DNA of 64,000 bases from Mrakia gelida (taxonomy: Eukaryota > Basidiomycota > Tremellomycetes > Cystofilobasidiales > Mrakiaceae): NCBI GenBank assembly GCA_024345305.1, contig BRON01000009.1, positions 930,001 through 994,000 on the forward strand, read 5' to 3'. The notes under the pieces were generated by a model, which saw only the letters and a program-made list of their open reading frames with translations, was not told the DNA's origin and did no database searches. Shown piece after piece: positions 31,109 to 42,920 of this stretch. Position 1 is the first letter of the stretch. Each line of letters begins with the position of its first letter. The position numbers and the translations under genes are program-made.

Positions 31109-32146
31109 TCAAGCAGACGTCTTCCTGACCACGATCGAGATGTGCTTCATCCTCTCCTTTCCTCCATCCTCCCCGAGACCTTTGGGGACAGTGCGCTCCA
31201 TCAACCCTTTGAGATCCATCCTCTGCTCCTCCGACTCGACAACGATCTCTGCGTGATCAACCTTCTCGTCCGGAAAAGCTCCATCTACTCCCAACGGTAT
31301 GAACAAGCTATCGAAGATACTCCCGAGGTCCTGAGTAGGGGTCGGGATTGAGACGTAGTAGGAGACAGTCCATCGTTCGGAGGGGGACATCGAGGTGTGA
31401 AGGACGGGGAAGAATCGAGGACGATGGACGTGAAGGTGTTTGAGTCGAGTCCAGGTGCGGGGGAACATCATCTGTTGGAGGAGGTTGCTGACCGGGTTGA
31501 GGAGGGGTGGGATAGGTGCGAATTGAACGGAGGTAGGGTTGAGAAGAGGGAAGAGCTCGTCGGCGACGACGCGATGCGTGGGTCGGTAACCCATGTTGCT
31601 CAACGTGACTTTGGCTCCGGTGGCGATGAAGTTCAAGACGAGCTCGTCGAGGAGGAGGGGAGAGTTGAATCTGACTTGTTCGAGGGAGATTCCTGTGGAC
31701 GAAGGGTTCCAGAAGACGATGGATCTGAAAGTCAAGCGTCTGACTCGATTCAACGAGAGGGGAGCTTCGAGCTGGGCCGAGGAGAGTCCGGGTTTCTGTA
31801 TACGACCACGAGAGAATTTGGAGAACGATGAGCGTCAGCTGAGGTAGCCTCGAGTGTTGTACGAGAGAATCGGTTCGAGGGAAGGGAAAGAAGGACGAAC
31901 TCTGCCGCAGAACAACCTCTCAAGTGGGTAGGGCCCAACGATCTCGACGTCCTTGTAGAGGAACTCGGATGCAATCTCGAGGAACTCGAAGCTGACTCCG
32001 CAGCAAGTAGCGAGGGTTCCAGTACTGGCGAAGGCGAGGATGTGTCGTTCGATCTCGGTTGGGAAGACGGGATGGAGGGGGGACTCGGAGGGAGGGTTGA
32101 GGAGGGAGAGGGAGGAGAAGGACGAGATGGGAGGTGATTCGGACAT
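31109..32146 (-). CDS. F-box-like protein, family B (310 residues)
   Basis: Two exons, 32146-31901 and 31795-31109, total 933 nt in frame. The N-terminal PTEIERHILAF and CCGVSFEFLEIASEFLYKDV form an F-box-like helix pair (Pro start, buried Leu/Phe, LYxDV end). The second exon has no named domain; it contains SLNRVRRLTFRSIVFW, VVADELFPLLNP and a conserved ending RMKHISIVVRKTSA. Paralogues are at 51.2-52.2 kb (316 codons with a stop) and 58.2-59.3 kb (307 residues), with the intron at the same point. A remnant is at 55.2 kb. Likely an SCF adaptor with unknown target. An intron donor lies one base after the stop codon. Confidence 0.75.
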
Positions 32147-32483
32147 GGGAAGAGGAGGTTTGGAGTAGAGGAGGAAGGTGATGGAGTATGAGGTCCTTGA
32201 GGTCTAAGTCAAAATAATGGAGGAAGTTTCTCTGGGGAGATGATGGACGTCGAAGGAAGGAAGAGAGGTCGAGCCGTCCCTTCCCTTTGCTCATCAACGA
32301 CGAGAAGTGGAAGGCAGAGACAACTGCGATAAAATCTTCCTCCAAGTAACCATTCACCTCCTAACATCTTGCTCAGTCACCCTGTGAGAATCTCAAACCC
32401 TTCATAAAATTCTCCCTTCAGATGAGACAGCTGATCTTTCTTCCTTCTCTCGTGCAGCTCGAGCTCAACTCCTTCCTCCCGCC
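32147..32483. other. divergent promoter region, F-box-like / ABHD11-like
   Basis: About 340 bp between divergent starts. No distinct element is seen apart from AT-richer patches at about 32200-32220. Confidence 0.4.
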
Positions 32484-34302
32484 ATGCTTCTCCCTCGGTC
32501 TCTCCTCCCTTCGACTTCCTCGCTTCTTCGATCAGCTTCCCGGGTCCCTTCTCTACCTCCTCGTCGGAACCTATCATCTTCCGAGCTTCCAGCTGTCCCT
32601 GAGCCTGTAGAGCTTCCCTTCGAGCTCGCTGAGCCCAAGTCGAGGAAGAGCGACGACACCCTCGTCATCGCTCATGGTCTCTTGTGAGTCGCCCTTCTCG
32701 CTTTTGTTCCTCTTTACGGCTTGCGGCATGCACATTCGATATGCCAAGAGCTAACTTCAGGCTTCTCATCTTCGCTGGGTTGTTCAGTGGGTCGAAACAG
32801 AAGTGAGCTCCGTCGTTCCTTCCCTCCCATCGAGTTCCCCTCGTCCCTCCGTTCAGGCTCGCCTCTGACCTTCGCCTCGTCTTCCAGTTGGAGATCACTT
32901 ACTCGAGCACTCGCTCAAGAGCTGAGCATGCCCGTCTACGCATTGGTTCGTCCTGTATCGCTTCAGCTGCCGTTTGAACGGGCTCGAGCTCACCTCCCTC
33001 CTTTCTCCACGTCCCCTTTCTACGTCGCGTCTCGGTCTCCCCTCACAGGACCTTCGGAATCACGGGACCGCTCCGCATACACCCTCTCATACCTACATGT
33101 CGTCAGTCTCTCTGCTTCTCTTGCCGCCTTCCTTCCTTGCTTGACCTCACGCGTCCCCTGCTTCTTCCGTGTCCTCGTTTCCAACAGAATGGCTTCGGAC
33201 GTCTCGCACTTCTTCAAGACCCACGATCTCACCTCGAAGAGCGTTCATCTGATGGGTCACTCGATGTGAGTACTGAGCTCCTTCACGTCTGTCCTCGAAT
33301 GCTCGAGAGCCGAGCTGACTGGGTCGCACTCGGTTTTGAAGGGGAGGAAAGGTCGTGATGGCGACAGCTCTGCACCCCGCCCTCAACGGTCCCATCAAGT
33401 CTTTAATCTCCGTCGATATGGCACCAGCAGTAGGCAAAATCAGTCCAGAGTGAGCACCGACTTCCCCGCTCTCGCTCCGGTCAGAAGCCGTCGAAACGCG
33501 AACTGATCCTCTCGACGCGTCGTTCGTCCTTCTTTTCGTTCGTTCTTCCTCAGATTTGCGAGCTACGTAGATGGCATGCTGGAGATCGAGAACTCCGACG
33601 CAAAGTCGAAGAGTCAAGCTGATGCTATCCTTGAGAAGTACGAGAAGGTACGTCTGCTCACCTCTCACTTTCTGCTAGTCTCGCGACCTGACCTCTCGAC
33701 TGACTTTCTCCCTCATCCGTCCTCGCTCGCAGGCCCTCTCAATCCGTCAATTCCTCCTCACCAACTCCATCCTCAAGGACCAGAAGGTCTCATTCCGGCT
33801 ACCCCTCCAGTATCTGAAGGACGCTATCCCAGCGATCGGAGACTTCCCTTTCCAGGTTCGTCTCTCTTCGTCCGTCCTCGTCGCTCTCCCATCTTCGCAA
33901 AGCTGACTCGCTTCCCCTCTGCTGGAAACAGCCGGGACAAATCCACTGGGACGGACCAACGCTCTTCATCAAAGGATCGAAGTCCAAGTACATCAACCGT
34001 CACAACATCCCAGCAGCCGAGAGCTTCTTCCCGAAAATGGTTCGTCGCGGTCGATCTTCTCATCGCACCAGGACTTCGACCATCGCTGACTCTTTCGTTT
34101 GCGATGTAGAAATTGGAAGAACTTGATGCTTCTCACTGGGTCCATGCTGAGAAGTGAGTCCGACCTCTCTTCTGCATCACTCCTCGGAGCGAGACGAGAA
34201 CGCTGACTATCGACGCGTCTCCTCCTCTCCTCCTATCTTTCGCCCTCTCTCAGGCCAGCCGAGTTCATCAAGCTCGTCTCGAGCTTCATCAAATCTACCT
34301 AG
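32484..34302 (+). CDS. alpha/beta hydrolase, ABHD11/IMO32/EAT1-like, mitochondrial
   Basis: The leader LPRSLLPSTSSLLRSASR looks like a mitochondrial presequence. Conserved steps are TLVIAHGLLFGSKQNWRSL (oxyanion region), LDLRNHGTAPH, the nucleophile elbow GHSMGGKVVMATAL with the catalytic Ser, SVDMAPA, then GPTLFIKGSKSKYI near the acid strand and DASHWVHAEKPAEF with the catalytic His. The second exon is only 15 nt (32788-32802) and sits exactly in the HGL-GSKQNW motif, so it is needed for the fold. The DLRNHG motif lies on a separate short exon near 33050. Family members act as mitochondrial esterases/thioesterases; yeast EAT1 makes ethyl acetate and IMO32 is of uncertain role. The substrate here is unknown. 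Stop TAG at 34300-34302. Confidence 0.88.
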
Positions 34303-34466
34303 ATCTATCGAAGTATCAGGATCTGCATAAATATATGTCGTTCGAACTGCAACTCGCCGCTCTTCTTCGATCCGTTCCCGTCGTCAATAAACACGTCGAC
34401 GTCGACGTGGTCCCTCAAGTCTAAACCCGTCGCCAACCCTCTCTCTCGCCTCTAAAGGCCGAGTAT

Positions 34467-37013
34467 CTACTCGTTCCAGCTCAACCAAGCCATGCTGCAA
34501 GAACGAAAGGTCTCGAGTCAGTGTCGACGCCTCCTCCTCCACTCGCTCGCTTCGTCGCAAACTCACCAGCAGATCCCAACCCCCATGGCGAGCATCTCCT
34601 TGATGAGCTGTTTGCTTGACTTGCAGTCCGCGAGAAGCTCTGGGACGACGGTTACGGCTCTGTGGGGAACAAAACGAGCGAGGATGGTCAGCGACTCGAC
34701 TTCAACTTCGACGCGAACGCACGAAGGATGATGGGAACGCACCCGATGAACAAGAAGCTACCAGCAACAACTGGGATAGTCAAGTCCGACGCGTGAAGCG
34801 AGGTACCGAAGATTCCAGTGGAAGCTGTTGAGACGAAGGGAAAGCGCGTCGTCAGTTTCGAGTCTCGACCCTCGAAACGTGCATGGAAGGAGAACGCACT
34901 GGTGAGCATCCCAGCGACGAGATCAGGAGTGTCCGAGAGGTGGGAGGTTGAGGAGGCGGCGGAGAGGTTTTGGATGAAGATGCCGAGGAAGGTTCTGCGA
35001 GATCGAGCAAGTGAGAGGGGGAGGTCAGCAAGGCCGAGGAAGGTGGGGAGGGAGGAGAGAGGGACAAACCCGACGAAGGCGCTGGAGATGAAATAGAAAA
35101 AGGTTGAGGTCAGCAGAGAGACGACGGAAGGGCGACGAGGGGAGAGAAGAGCGTACCCGATGGCTGAGCGAAAGAGAGGAAGAACGAGCCGCGAGAGGTC
35201 AGCGTTTTGGCTTCGAGGAAGAGGAACAAAGAGACAAATAATGGAAACGAGACTCACCAGTGATGAATTGACTACCCATCGCTTGCTTCTTGGTGAACCT
35301 GGAAACGAAGAAGACGAGCAGCGAAGAGTCAGTTTCGGGAAGAAGACACGCGTCCGATTCGAAACGAAGTGCGATCAGCTCACCCGCTCTTGATGAGAAT
35401 CGAGTAGTCGGCGATCTCGTGAGGGATCTGAAGATGAGAAGATGGAGCGTCAGTCGATGAGAGCTCCGAACAGAAGGAAGACAGACGCGCAAATTGAAGG
35501 GAGCAAGGGAAACAAAGACCGACCTCGTGAGCGAAACAAGCCAACGTCGTCGTAGCTCCAATAGCAGGCGAAGCGTAGAACGAAGCAGCCATAGCGAGAC
35601 CATCGGTGATGTTGTGAGTGAAGTCGGCGACTGGATCAACGCGAAGACGACGTGGAAAAGTCGAGTCAGCTCGAATTCGACGCGTCTCGTTCCTTCCTCC
35701 TGGCCTCGAACGCGTCACTCCTTCTCAACTCACAGAGGTTCAAGTAAGCTCCAGCCTTGGTAGTCTGATGTCCCTCCTCCTTCTCAGCAGCAACCACGAC
35801 CTCCGATCCCTCTCCAGCAGCAGCAGCACCACCTCGTTTCCTCAACTCCCCTCCACTCACGTCCTTCTCGACAGCAGAGCTCTTCGCGCTCGAGGAGGGA
35901 GCAGCGTGCGAATGTCCGTGGGAGTGACCTCCAGTGGCGACTTCGTCTCCGTCCTCAGCGAGGGAAGAGAGGTATCGCATCGTCTAGCAACGCGATCGAA
36001 CGATGAACGGGGCGTCAGCCGAGAAACGCGTTCGTTCGTTTGGGTTGGAGGGAGGGAAGCAAAGCTCACCTTATCGAGCAAGAAGAACAACGCGAACCCT
36101 CCGAAGATGGCACATCCAACGAGAACGTTCCTCTTCGGCTCGACCACTACGATCTTGACGTCTCCAGAAGGGTGAGGCTCGCCGAGGAAGGAGTGGGGGA
36201 TCAGGTTTAAGAAGGTGTCACCGAGGAGACCACCCGTCGCGAACTAGTGAGAAAAAGAGGGCGACAAGAGGGAGGATCAGCTCTGGTGAGCGAGAGAGAT
36301 ATGGGAAGGGACGGGGAAAGGAAGAGGGAGGGCGAGAGGGATGGGTGGGCTGAAACGAGGACACGAAGCACTCACCCCGATCATCACATTGAGGTTTTTG
36401 AGATCCAGATCATCAGGAATGAAAGCGAGGATCAAGTTGGGGAACGAAGAGATGTAGAATGTTGCGAGAAGGGCGTTGGATCCGGGTCTACGGAAGGAAG
36501 ACAGAACGAAACGTTAGCTCGAGCTCGCGCGAGCTCCTTCCTTCTCGCTCGTCTCTCCCCCCTCCCAAGCTCCCAGCTTTTCCAAAGCCGCGGAGGTAGG
36601 ATAAGGGTGAACGATGAGTTGGAGCTCGGGCGACTCACGACTCAAAAGGAAACAGCACCGCAAACATCCTCTTCATGAACGCTGAATCTCCTCCCTCTCC
36701 CCCAGCAGCTTCCTCCGCTTGGATCCTGATCTCGTTGAGCCTTTTGACGGGTGAGCAGGCTTCGATTTCGCTCAACTATCAGCGAACACGGAATCCAAGA
36801 GGGCAGGCTAGTCAGCTTCTGAGAGAGTCTCGAACTTGAGCTCTCCGGTGGGGCTGAAACGTTGAGTTCAGTCTCGAGAAGGAAGGAGGTCGAGCTCACG
36901 TAGATGGGAGCAGGAGTGAACGAGTCCGTCTCCTTGAGCATCGCGAACGCTGGGATCGCGAGGGCCGCGAAGGCGAGAAGGAGGCCTAGGATGAGGGCTG
37001 AACGAGGAGCCAT
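34467..37013 (-). CDS. YKE4: ZIP zinc transporter, KE4/SLC39A7/YKE4-type
   Basis: ATG at 37013-37011 followed by a hydrophobic signal segment (ALILGLLLAFAALAIPAFA). Membrane segments follow: NALLATFYISSFPNLILAFI, FATGGLLGDTFLNLIPHSFL and KRNVLVGCAIFGGFALFFLL. A His-rich loop (GGHSHGHSHAAP) and a long Ala/Glu-rich cytosolic loop come next. The metal-binding helices are VADFTHNITDGLAMAASFY and IPHEIADYSILIKSG, the HNxTDG and HEIxD pair of the LIV-1 branch. The end is PVVAGSFLFIG, then VTVVPELLADC, then a short final exon MAWLSWNE with TAG at 34469-34467. KE4-type ZIPs release zinc from the ER/secretory pathway into the cytosol. About ten introns. The subfamily call rests on the His-rich loop and the HEIAD helix. 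Confidence 0.88.
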
Positions 37014-37703
37014 GGTGGAGAATGAGATGATGAGGGTTCGGGGGAGCAAGGAATTAGGCAAGGAAGTTGAGCTGTGACCGAGGTGACTTTTCGGGGAGGG
37101 AGAGCGACGAGAGGTTCGGTTGAGATGCAGCAAAGCTGATTTTCTAGTTTCGCGTTCTGGAAGGGAAAAACGAGAGGCTCTTGGTTCTTGCAGAGAAATT
37201 TGGCTCGAGAGACCCGAAGTTGAGGCAGGGGAGGGCTGGGAGAAGAGGACGGAATGAAGAGAGGGAACGAGCTTGCGGACGGTGGAAGGTCTGGGGTGCT
37301 GAGCCCTGGCGGTACTGAGGTCTCAGGGAAGAGTCGATGGGAGGCACGTCTGTCTCCTGATTCCTCTCCGAGTCGAACATGAGCTCCTAGCTCATGGCAG
37401 GAGAGGAAAGGAAGGACGGCGGAGGTCACCGTCGCTCGTGGTCGATGAGCTCGCTTCGTGCCCTCCCCTCTCCCCTTGTCAGCCTCCCAGAGCCTCAGCA
37501 CTCCGCCTCGACACCTGACAGAGGTTTCGCCACTCTCCCTCCCAGCTCCCAGAGCTCGATCTAGACTCACAGGTCCCTCCTTCTCCTCCCAAAACAGTTC
37601 CAGAAGCTCATCGATTCCCTCCCCTTCCCCATCTCGTCTTCCTCCCCAAGCCAACCACTTTCCAATTCCACACGAGTCCTTATCCGAGCGAGCGTAGCGA
37701 AGT
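37014..37703. other. spacer between ZIP start and V-ATPase e stop
   Basis: About 690 bp between two tandem minus-strand genes. A long minus-strand frame across it overlaps the ZIP start out of frame and has no domain. It is likely ZIP promoter. Confidence 0.45.
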
Positions 37704-38269
37704 TTAATCCTCGAACCGCAGATCTCCCCGCCTTGGTGCTGTGTCAATCGAAGTAGGGAAGAAGAGGAAGGGAGTTCGAAGGTCAGCTCTCGCTTGAGTC
37801 CGACTTGACCTTCGATTCATCGAAGAGAGCGCATAGGACGTACACAGAATGGGGTGAAGCTGAGCGAGGTAGGTGATCGCCCACCTGAGAGTACGATGCA
37901 GCGCCGAGGTCAGCAAGTAAGGAGAGGAAGGAGGGGAAGGAGGGGAGGAGGAGGAGGGGAGGGGAGAGGAAGGGATCGAGCTCACATGAGGTAGCAAGCG
38001 ACGAGGGTGAGGAGGATGGACGTTCGGAGAAGGCTGCATTCAACACAAAGAGCACGATCAGCTTCTTGAGCTCTCTGTGTAGAGAAGGAAGAAGTAGAGC
38101 TCACGTTTGGTTGACTCCTTTGGGAGTAGCGAACCAGGAAACCGTGGAGAGAGCAGCCTGGTCGAACGAACGCTTGAGTCAGCCTTCGTTCCTGTTCCCT
38201 TCTACCAGCAAGACGAGGTGAAAGGCTCACTATAACGAGTGCAACGATGATGATGAGATATCCACCCAT
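37704..38269 (-). CDS. VMA9: V-type proton ATPase subunit e
   Basis: A 71-residue protein from five tiny exons: GGYLIIIVALVI, then ALSTVSWFATPKGVNQT, LLRTSILLTLVACYLM, WAITYLAQLHPIL and SPRRGDLRFED. Two membrane helices with the conserved W-F-x-T-P-K-G turn and the YLxWAIT(Y/F)LAQLHP motif identify the Vo-sector subunit e, which helps assembly of the vacuolar proton pump. Length matches yeast Vma9 (about 73). I chose the ATG at 38269 because 43 upstream in-frame codons are unlike the family. The last splice uses GTACGT so that the final exon reads SPRR. Confidence 0.93.
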
Positions 38270-38488
38270 CTTGTGTGTTTTGATTTTGAGACGATGACGG
38301 TTGAGAGTCGCCTGAGAGTCGCGAGCTTCGGGCGACGAAACGAGGAGGCTGAATTCGCTTGCGTCTGAGCTCGAGCTCGTTCCACCCAGAACGGTCATGA
38401 AGATTTCGCCTTAACTCTTAACCAAATCAACACTCACTTCATCCTCTCACCTAATCACCAACAACCTATCCTCATCCTCACTCGCTCG

Positions 38489-40758
38489 ATGCCTACCTCC
38501 CCACTCCTTCCGAGTCAAGCTCAAGCTCAGGCTGCTCCCCTCCCTCTCCACCGACGACTCTCCACTCCCTCCTCCTCCAAACCTCACCCTCACCCTCGAA
38601 CCCGCACACCCTCCCCTTCGTACGGAGCCATCTCAGGATGGGACCAGCTAGGGGAGCGATATCCCCCTTCTTCAAGCTCTAAAGGGTGGAGGAAGCGAGG
38701 CAAAGCGCTGCTGTTCACCCTCCTCTGCGTCCTCGGTCTGCTCGGGTTCTCCTTGTCCTCCTCTTCGAGCGACCATGGCGAACCCAGTGCCTTCGAGAGG
38801 TGGTGGAGACACGAATCCTCTAAAGAGGTCTACAGAGGTCCTTGTGAGTGCCAAAAATCTTCCTCTCCTCCCATCTTCCGTGCTCTTCCTAGCTTTCCAA
38901 GGAGAACAGGTTGAAACTGTATCGTCCTCGACGAGTTGAGCTCGGGCTGAAACTCAACTCCTTCATGAACGTGCTTCGTCTCTCGATCCAGTCCCCTCCC
39001 CCCATTCCCACTTCCTCAACCTCGCTACCCTACCCCCTCGCATCCTCACCTCGTCGATAAGCAAACCCTCCCACCGCCTCATCATCGTAGGGGATATCCA
39101 CGGGTCGATAGCGCCCCTCGAAGCGCTGTTGAGCAAGCTCAAGTACCAACCCAAGAAGGACGTGCTACTTCACGTGGGTGATACGATTGCGAAGGGACCT
39201 GATCCACTGGAGGTGCTGGGGTTGTTGAGGAAGTATGAGGTGATGGGGTGAGTTCGACGCCGATTTTCCTTTGTCGCAGCTTTGCGTCGATTGGGACGAG
39301 CGAATCGAGACGAGGCGAGCGACGCGTTTCGCCCGAGGTTTCGTTTCCCTTCGCTGACCCTCATTCGCTCCTTCGTTCGTTTGGTTTTTCTAGGGTCCGA
39401 GGGAACCACGACCAACCAGTAATCGAGTGGCGAAGCTGGATGGAGAAGGTCCTCCCTGGGAAATGGCCTTTCCCCGAGCTGGAAGAGTGGTCGGAGAGCT
39501 ACGCGAGGAAGAAGGCGGGTTATCTGCCGATGGAAGGGGAGAAGTTTAAGTGGCAAGGAGAGCATTTCAAGATTGCTAGGTGAGTCAAGCGAACGAGTGG
39601 AGGAGAAGGGGAGGAGGGGAGGGAGGGGGGGGGGGGGGAGGAGGACCTTCGCGTTCTCGTTCTCGCAGTTGGGCTTGGAGACGACGTTTGCTGATCCTTT
39701 TTGGTGTTTGGGCTTTGTTCAGGATGATGACGAAGGAGGACTACAAGTACTTGCTCTCGTTGCCTTTGGTTCTGCATCGTGAGTCGCCTTTCCAGCGTCC
39801 TTCTCGACGCGTCGTCGCTCGCGTCTTCCTCCCTTCTTCCTTCTCCTCTCCCCTCCTCTTCCCGTCGCGGCGTACGTCCCACACACGCAACCTGACTCCC
39901 TCATCCTCTCTTCCCTTCGTCTCGTTCCCTCCCCAGTCCCCTCCCTCTCAACCCACCTCGTCCACGCCGGTCTCCTCCCTCTCGACCCAACCCTCCCTCG
40001 CTCCTCTCCTCCACCAGCCTGGCAACTTCCCAACCCCAAACTCAACCCCAAATCACTTTCTCTGACCTCAACTCTCAACCAAACCTCTCGAGAACTCCTC
40101 CTCCTCACCTCCATCCCTCAGAACACCGTCCCCTGGAACGTCCTCAACATGCGCTCGATCGACGACGACGGCGTCATTTCCAAGGAGACGCTCGAAGGTG
40201 GAGGGTGGAGTGAAGTTTGGAACGAGGTGATGGAGGAGTGTAGGAAGAGGGGAGGACCTAAGGAAGCTTCGCCGTCGTCGATGGGGAAGCTGAGGTTGGA
40301 GGAGGAGGAGGTTGAGTTGGGGTTGGAGGAGGAGGAGGAAGAGGCTGGAGCTGAGAAGAAGAAGAACAAGAAGAAGAAGAAGGGAGGGAAGGGGAAGAAG
40401 AATAAGCAGGAGATCTCGTGCGAACCTATCTCGGTCATTTATGTTCGTACAACACGCGTCTTGCCTTCCTCGTGCCCGTTTTCCCTCGTCCTTCCTTCGC
40501 TGACCCACCTACCCCTCCTTCCACTTCGCTTCCTCACAGGGCCACGCAGCCGGCCGTGGCCTCGACCTGAAGAAACACTCCTTCGGTCTGGACTCTGGAT
40601 GCGTCTACGGTCGACGTCTCTCTGCTCTCGTTCTTGGAGATCTGACGAGTCTGGACGAGGAGGCGAAGAGCTGGAGGGAGGAGGGGGATTTGGTAAGGGT
40701 CATGGTGGGCAAGAATGAAGGGAGGGTGGTGGGGCTGGATTGTGAGGTTGGGGAGTAG
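38489..40758 (+). CDS. PPN2: calcineurin-like metallophosphoesterase, PPN2-like endopolyphosphatase
   Basis: Exon 1 (38489-38843) encodes a Ser/Pro-rich cytosolic tail and one membrane anchor (ALLFTLLCVLGLLGFSL), giving a type II vacuolar-membrane layout. The lumenal phosphoesterase domain has LIIVGDIHGSIAPLEALL, LLHVGDTIAKGPDPLEVL, VRGNHDQPVIEWRS, LVHAGLLPLDP and the last metal-binding His in GHAAGRGLDL, followed by the substrate-side DSGCVYGRRLSALVLG. These are the PPP/Ppn2 metal ligands in order. A Lys/Glu-rich insert near 40300-40400 (KKKNKKKKKGGKGKKNK) precedes the last exon. Yeast Ppn2 cleaves polyphosphate in the vacuole. Intron 3 contains a run of 14 G. Confidence 0.85.
39625..39638. 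repeat. G14 homopolymer in PPN2-like intron
   Basis: Fourteen G in a row between a GTGAGT donor at 39581 and the next acceptor, within a G-rich stretch. Confidence 0.85.
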
Positions 40759-41054
40759 TTCGAGGAGGTGCTGGTGCTGGCGTTTTGCTTTTTTATGTCT
40801 CTCGTTCTCGTTCGCTTTGTGATCTATTCTCTCTGCTTTAGATTCGCTGCTCGCTGCTTTCATACCTACTTAATGATACTTTATGATACGATCTTATTCT
40901 ACTGTACTGCTTGGTTAGGCGGAGACGAGGGAAAGAAAAGGAACGGACGCGTCGAATCGAGTCGCGTCTTTCCTCGCCTCCTTCCATCACGCGTCAGCTT
41001 CAAGTTCGTCAAGGTCATCAAAGAGTACAGAACCACACAGCTCTCCAGTCAACC

Positions 41055-42731
41055 CTATCTGCTCCTCCCTCCTTCCCCATCCCCATCCCCATCCCTCTCC
41101 TTTATCGCGCTCTCCCTCCTCTCCCTCGCCTCCTCTCTCCTCCTCTCGCCCCCACTCAACGCAAGCAAATCCCTCTCCTTCTCCTCCCTCTTCTGCACCT
41201 CCCTCTCCTTCCTCTTCGCGTCCCTCTCCTTGCTCGTCGCGAACGTCAACGTATCGCTCTTCAACCACCACCGGTCCACGAAGAACGCTGCGACGGCGAC
41301 GAGGATGATTTTCTCCCACCAGAGCATCCCGTTCTGTTTAGGCTCCTCGCGTTTGGGCGGTTTGATGCCTTGGGAGAAGAGGTGGGCGTCCCAGCGGGCT
41401 GGGAGCGACGGGAGAGGTGCGTGTGAGTGGGAGAAAAAGAGCGAGAGGAGGGAGGGAGGGCAGAGCAGTGGAGGGAGGAGGGATAGAAGGACGAACCTTC
41501 GAGACGCAGACGTTCACGTTGAGCATTACGGAGCTCGGAGAGCATCTTCTCGGTTTCGGAGAATAGGGAGGGACCCCAGGCGACCTGGATGGCGAGAGTG
41601 GAAGCCAGCGGAGGGAGAGAGAGACGCGTCGAGGGATGGCGAGATGGAGGAGGAAGGAGTCGAAAGGAACGGAACGCAAAGCGCAGAGGGTCAGTTGTGA
41701 GGCAATGTAGTAAGAGACTCGGAGGACGAGCCCGAAGAAACGCCAGGCGTTGCGGTCGTCGAGAGTCGAGAGTTGAAAGACTCACCTTCCTCGCCGTGTA
41801 GTTCACCACCATCGGAGAATGAAACTCCTTTGGTATCCCAGAGATCTTCTCGTCGTTTTCCGCCGACTCGATGAGGACTGCCGAGGGAACCGATTGAAGA
41901 GATCTGGGGAAGGTCGAACGCGTCGCAAGAAAAGAAGACAACCGAGCGTGAACCAGAACGAAACAAACAGCAGTTGCGTCAGTTAAAGCTCCTGCATCCC
42001 TCTCCTATGCTTCTCTGGCTTGTGATGAAGAGGCAGTACTGACTTCTCCCTCCTCTGCTCCTTCATGAACGTCCTCATCGTCTCCCAGTCCTCCGCGCTC
42101 GGCCTCCCTTTCTCGTGGATGGTGTAGTCGATCTCGAGAGGGAAAGGGTTGTTGACACTGAAGAAGATGGATCCGGATCCCCTTTCCGTGCTGACCTCGG
42201 CGAAAAGACTCTTGCAAAGGTTGGAGGTAATGCAGGGCGTGTGGCTGGAGGAGGAGGGAAAGCGGAGGAGTGATCAGAGATGAGCTCGGAAGAGGAGGGA
42301 GCGAGAGCGAGCGAGCCAGCGAACGAACTAGTGAACGATCCGTGAGGGTGCGGGTTTCGGAGGTGGTTCGACGACAGGTTCGATGGTTGGTAGAGGGTTG
42401 GGATCTGTGGGAGAAGAGAGAATAAGGAGGAGGGAGGGAGTGGAGGGAAGTTGATGAGCTCGTGCGATCTCGCTTCCTTCCTTCGTTCGCTTCATCTGAA
42501 GGACCTACCTGCTTCGAGGATGGCGTCTTGAGGCATGACGGTGGCTCGTCTCTTCTGATGATCGAGTCGACTTGGAAGTCTAGACGATCGTGAGGGTCGA
42601 AGGAGGAGAGATGCAGGGAGGAAGGGAGGAAGCGGAGGAGATCCAGCCGAGGAGACGAACGAACGCGATCCGATGCAGCTTTGAACCAGCTTCCCTGGCA
42701 GCTTCGACGTCGACGGTATGGATCTGAGCAT
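41055..42731 (-). CDS. unrecognised mitochondrial protein with one C-terminal membrane segment
   Basis: ATG at 42731-42729, TAG at 41057-41055, at least six exons. The start LRSIPSTSKLPGKLVQS with further Ser/Arg is a strong mitochondrial presequence. The middle exons read DPNPLPTIEPVVEPPPKP, HTPCITSNLCKSLFAEVS, VNNPFPLEIDYTIHEKG, RPSAEDWETMRTFMKEQ, SLQSVPSAVLIESAENDEK and FHSPMVVNYTARK. A single hydrophobic segment, WWEKIILVAVAAFFVDRWW, comes late and is followed by a Lys/Glu/Arg coiled-coil-like tail. This suggests a protein of the inner or outer mitochondrial membrane with most of the chain on one side. I do not recognise the family and propose no function. Confidence 0.7.
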
Positions 42732-42920
42732 GGTGAAGGGAGCGAGAAGGGACGAGCGAAAGAGCGTGTTGTCGTTTGAGTGCAAGAAGGAGGAGATGGT
42801 GGGGCCAGCGAGGGGAGGACGAATGCGCGAGGAGGACGAGGGGAGAGTCGCGATTTCCTTCCTGCCCTCCAACTTCATTTTGGTCCCTCCTTCGCTCCCT
42901 CCCTCCCTCAGGGGATCACC

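Noticed and set aside
36986..37747. 253-codon minus-strand frame over the ZIP promoter
   Set aside because: It overlaps the ZIP start and the VMA9 stop in other frames and has no recognisable features.
38270..38398. 43-codon N-terminal extension of V-ATPase subunit e
   Set aside because: In frame but unlike any family member; the ATG at 38269 matches the usual start and length.
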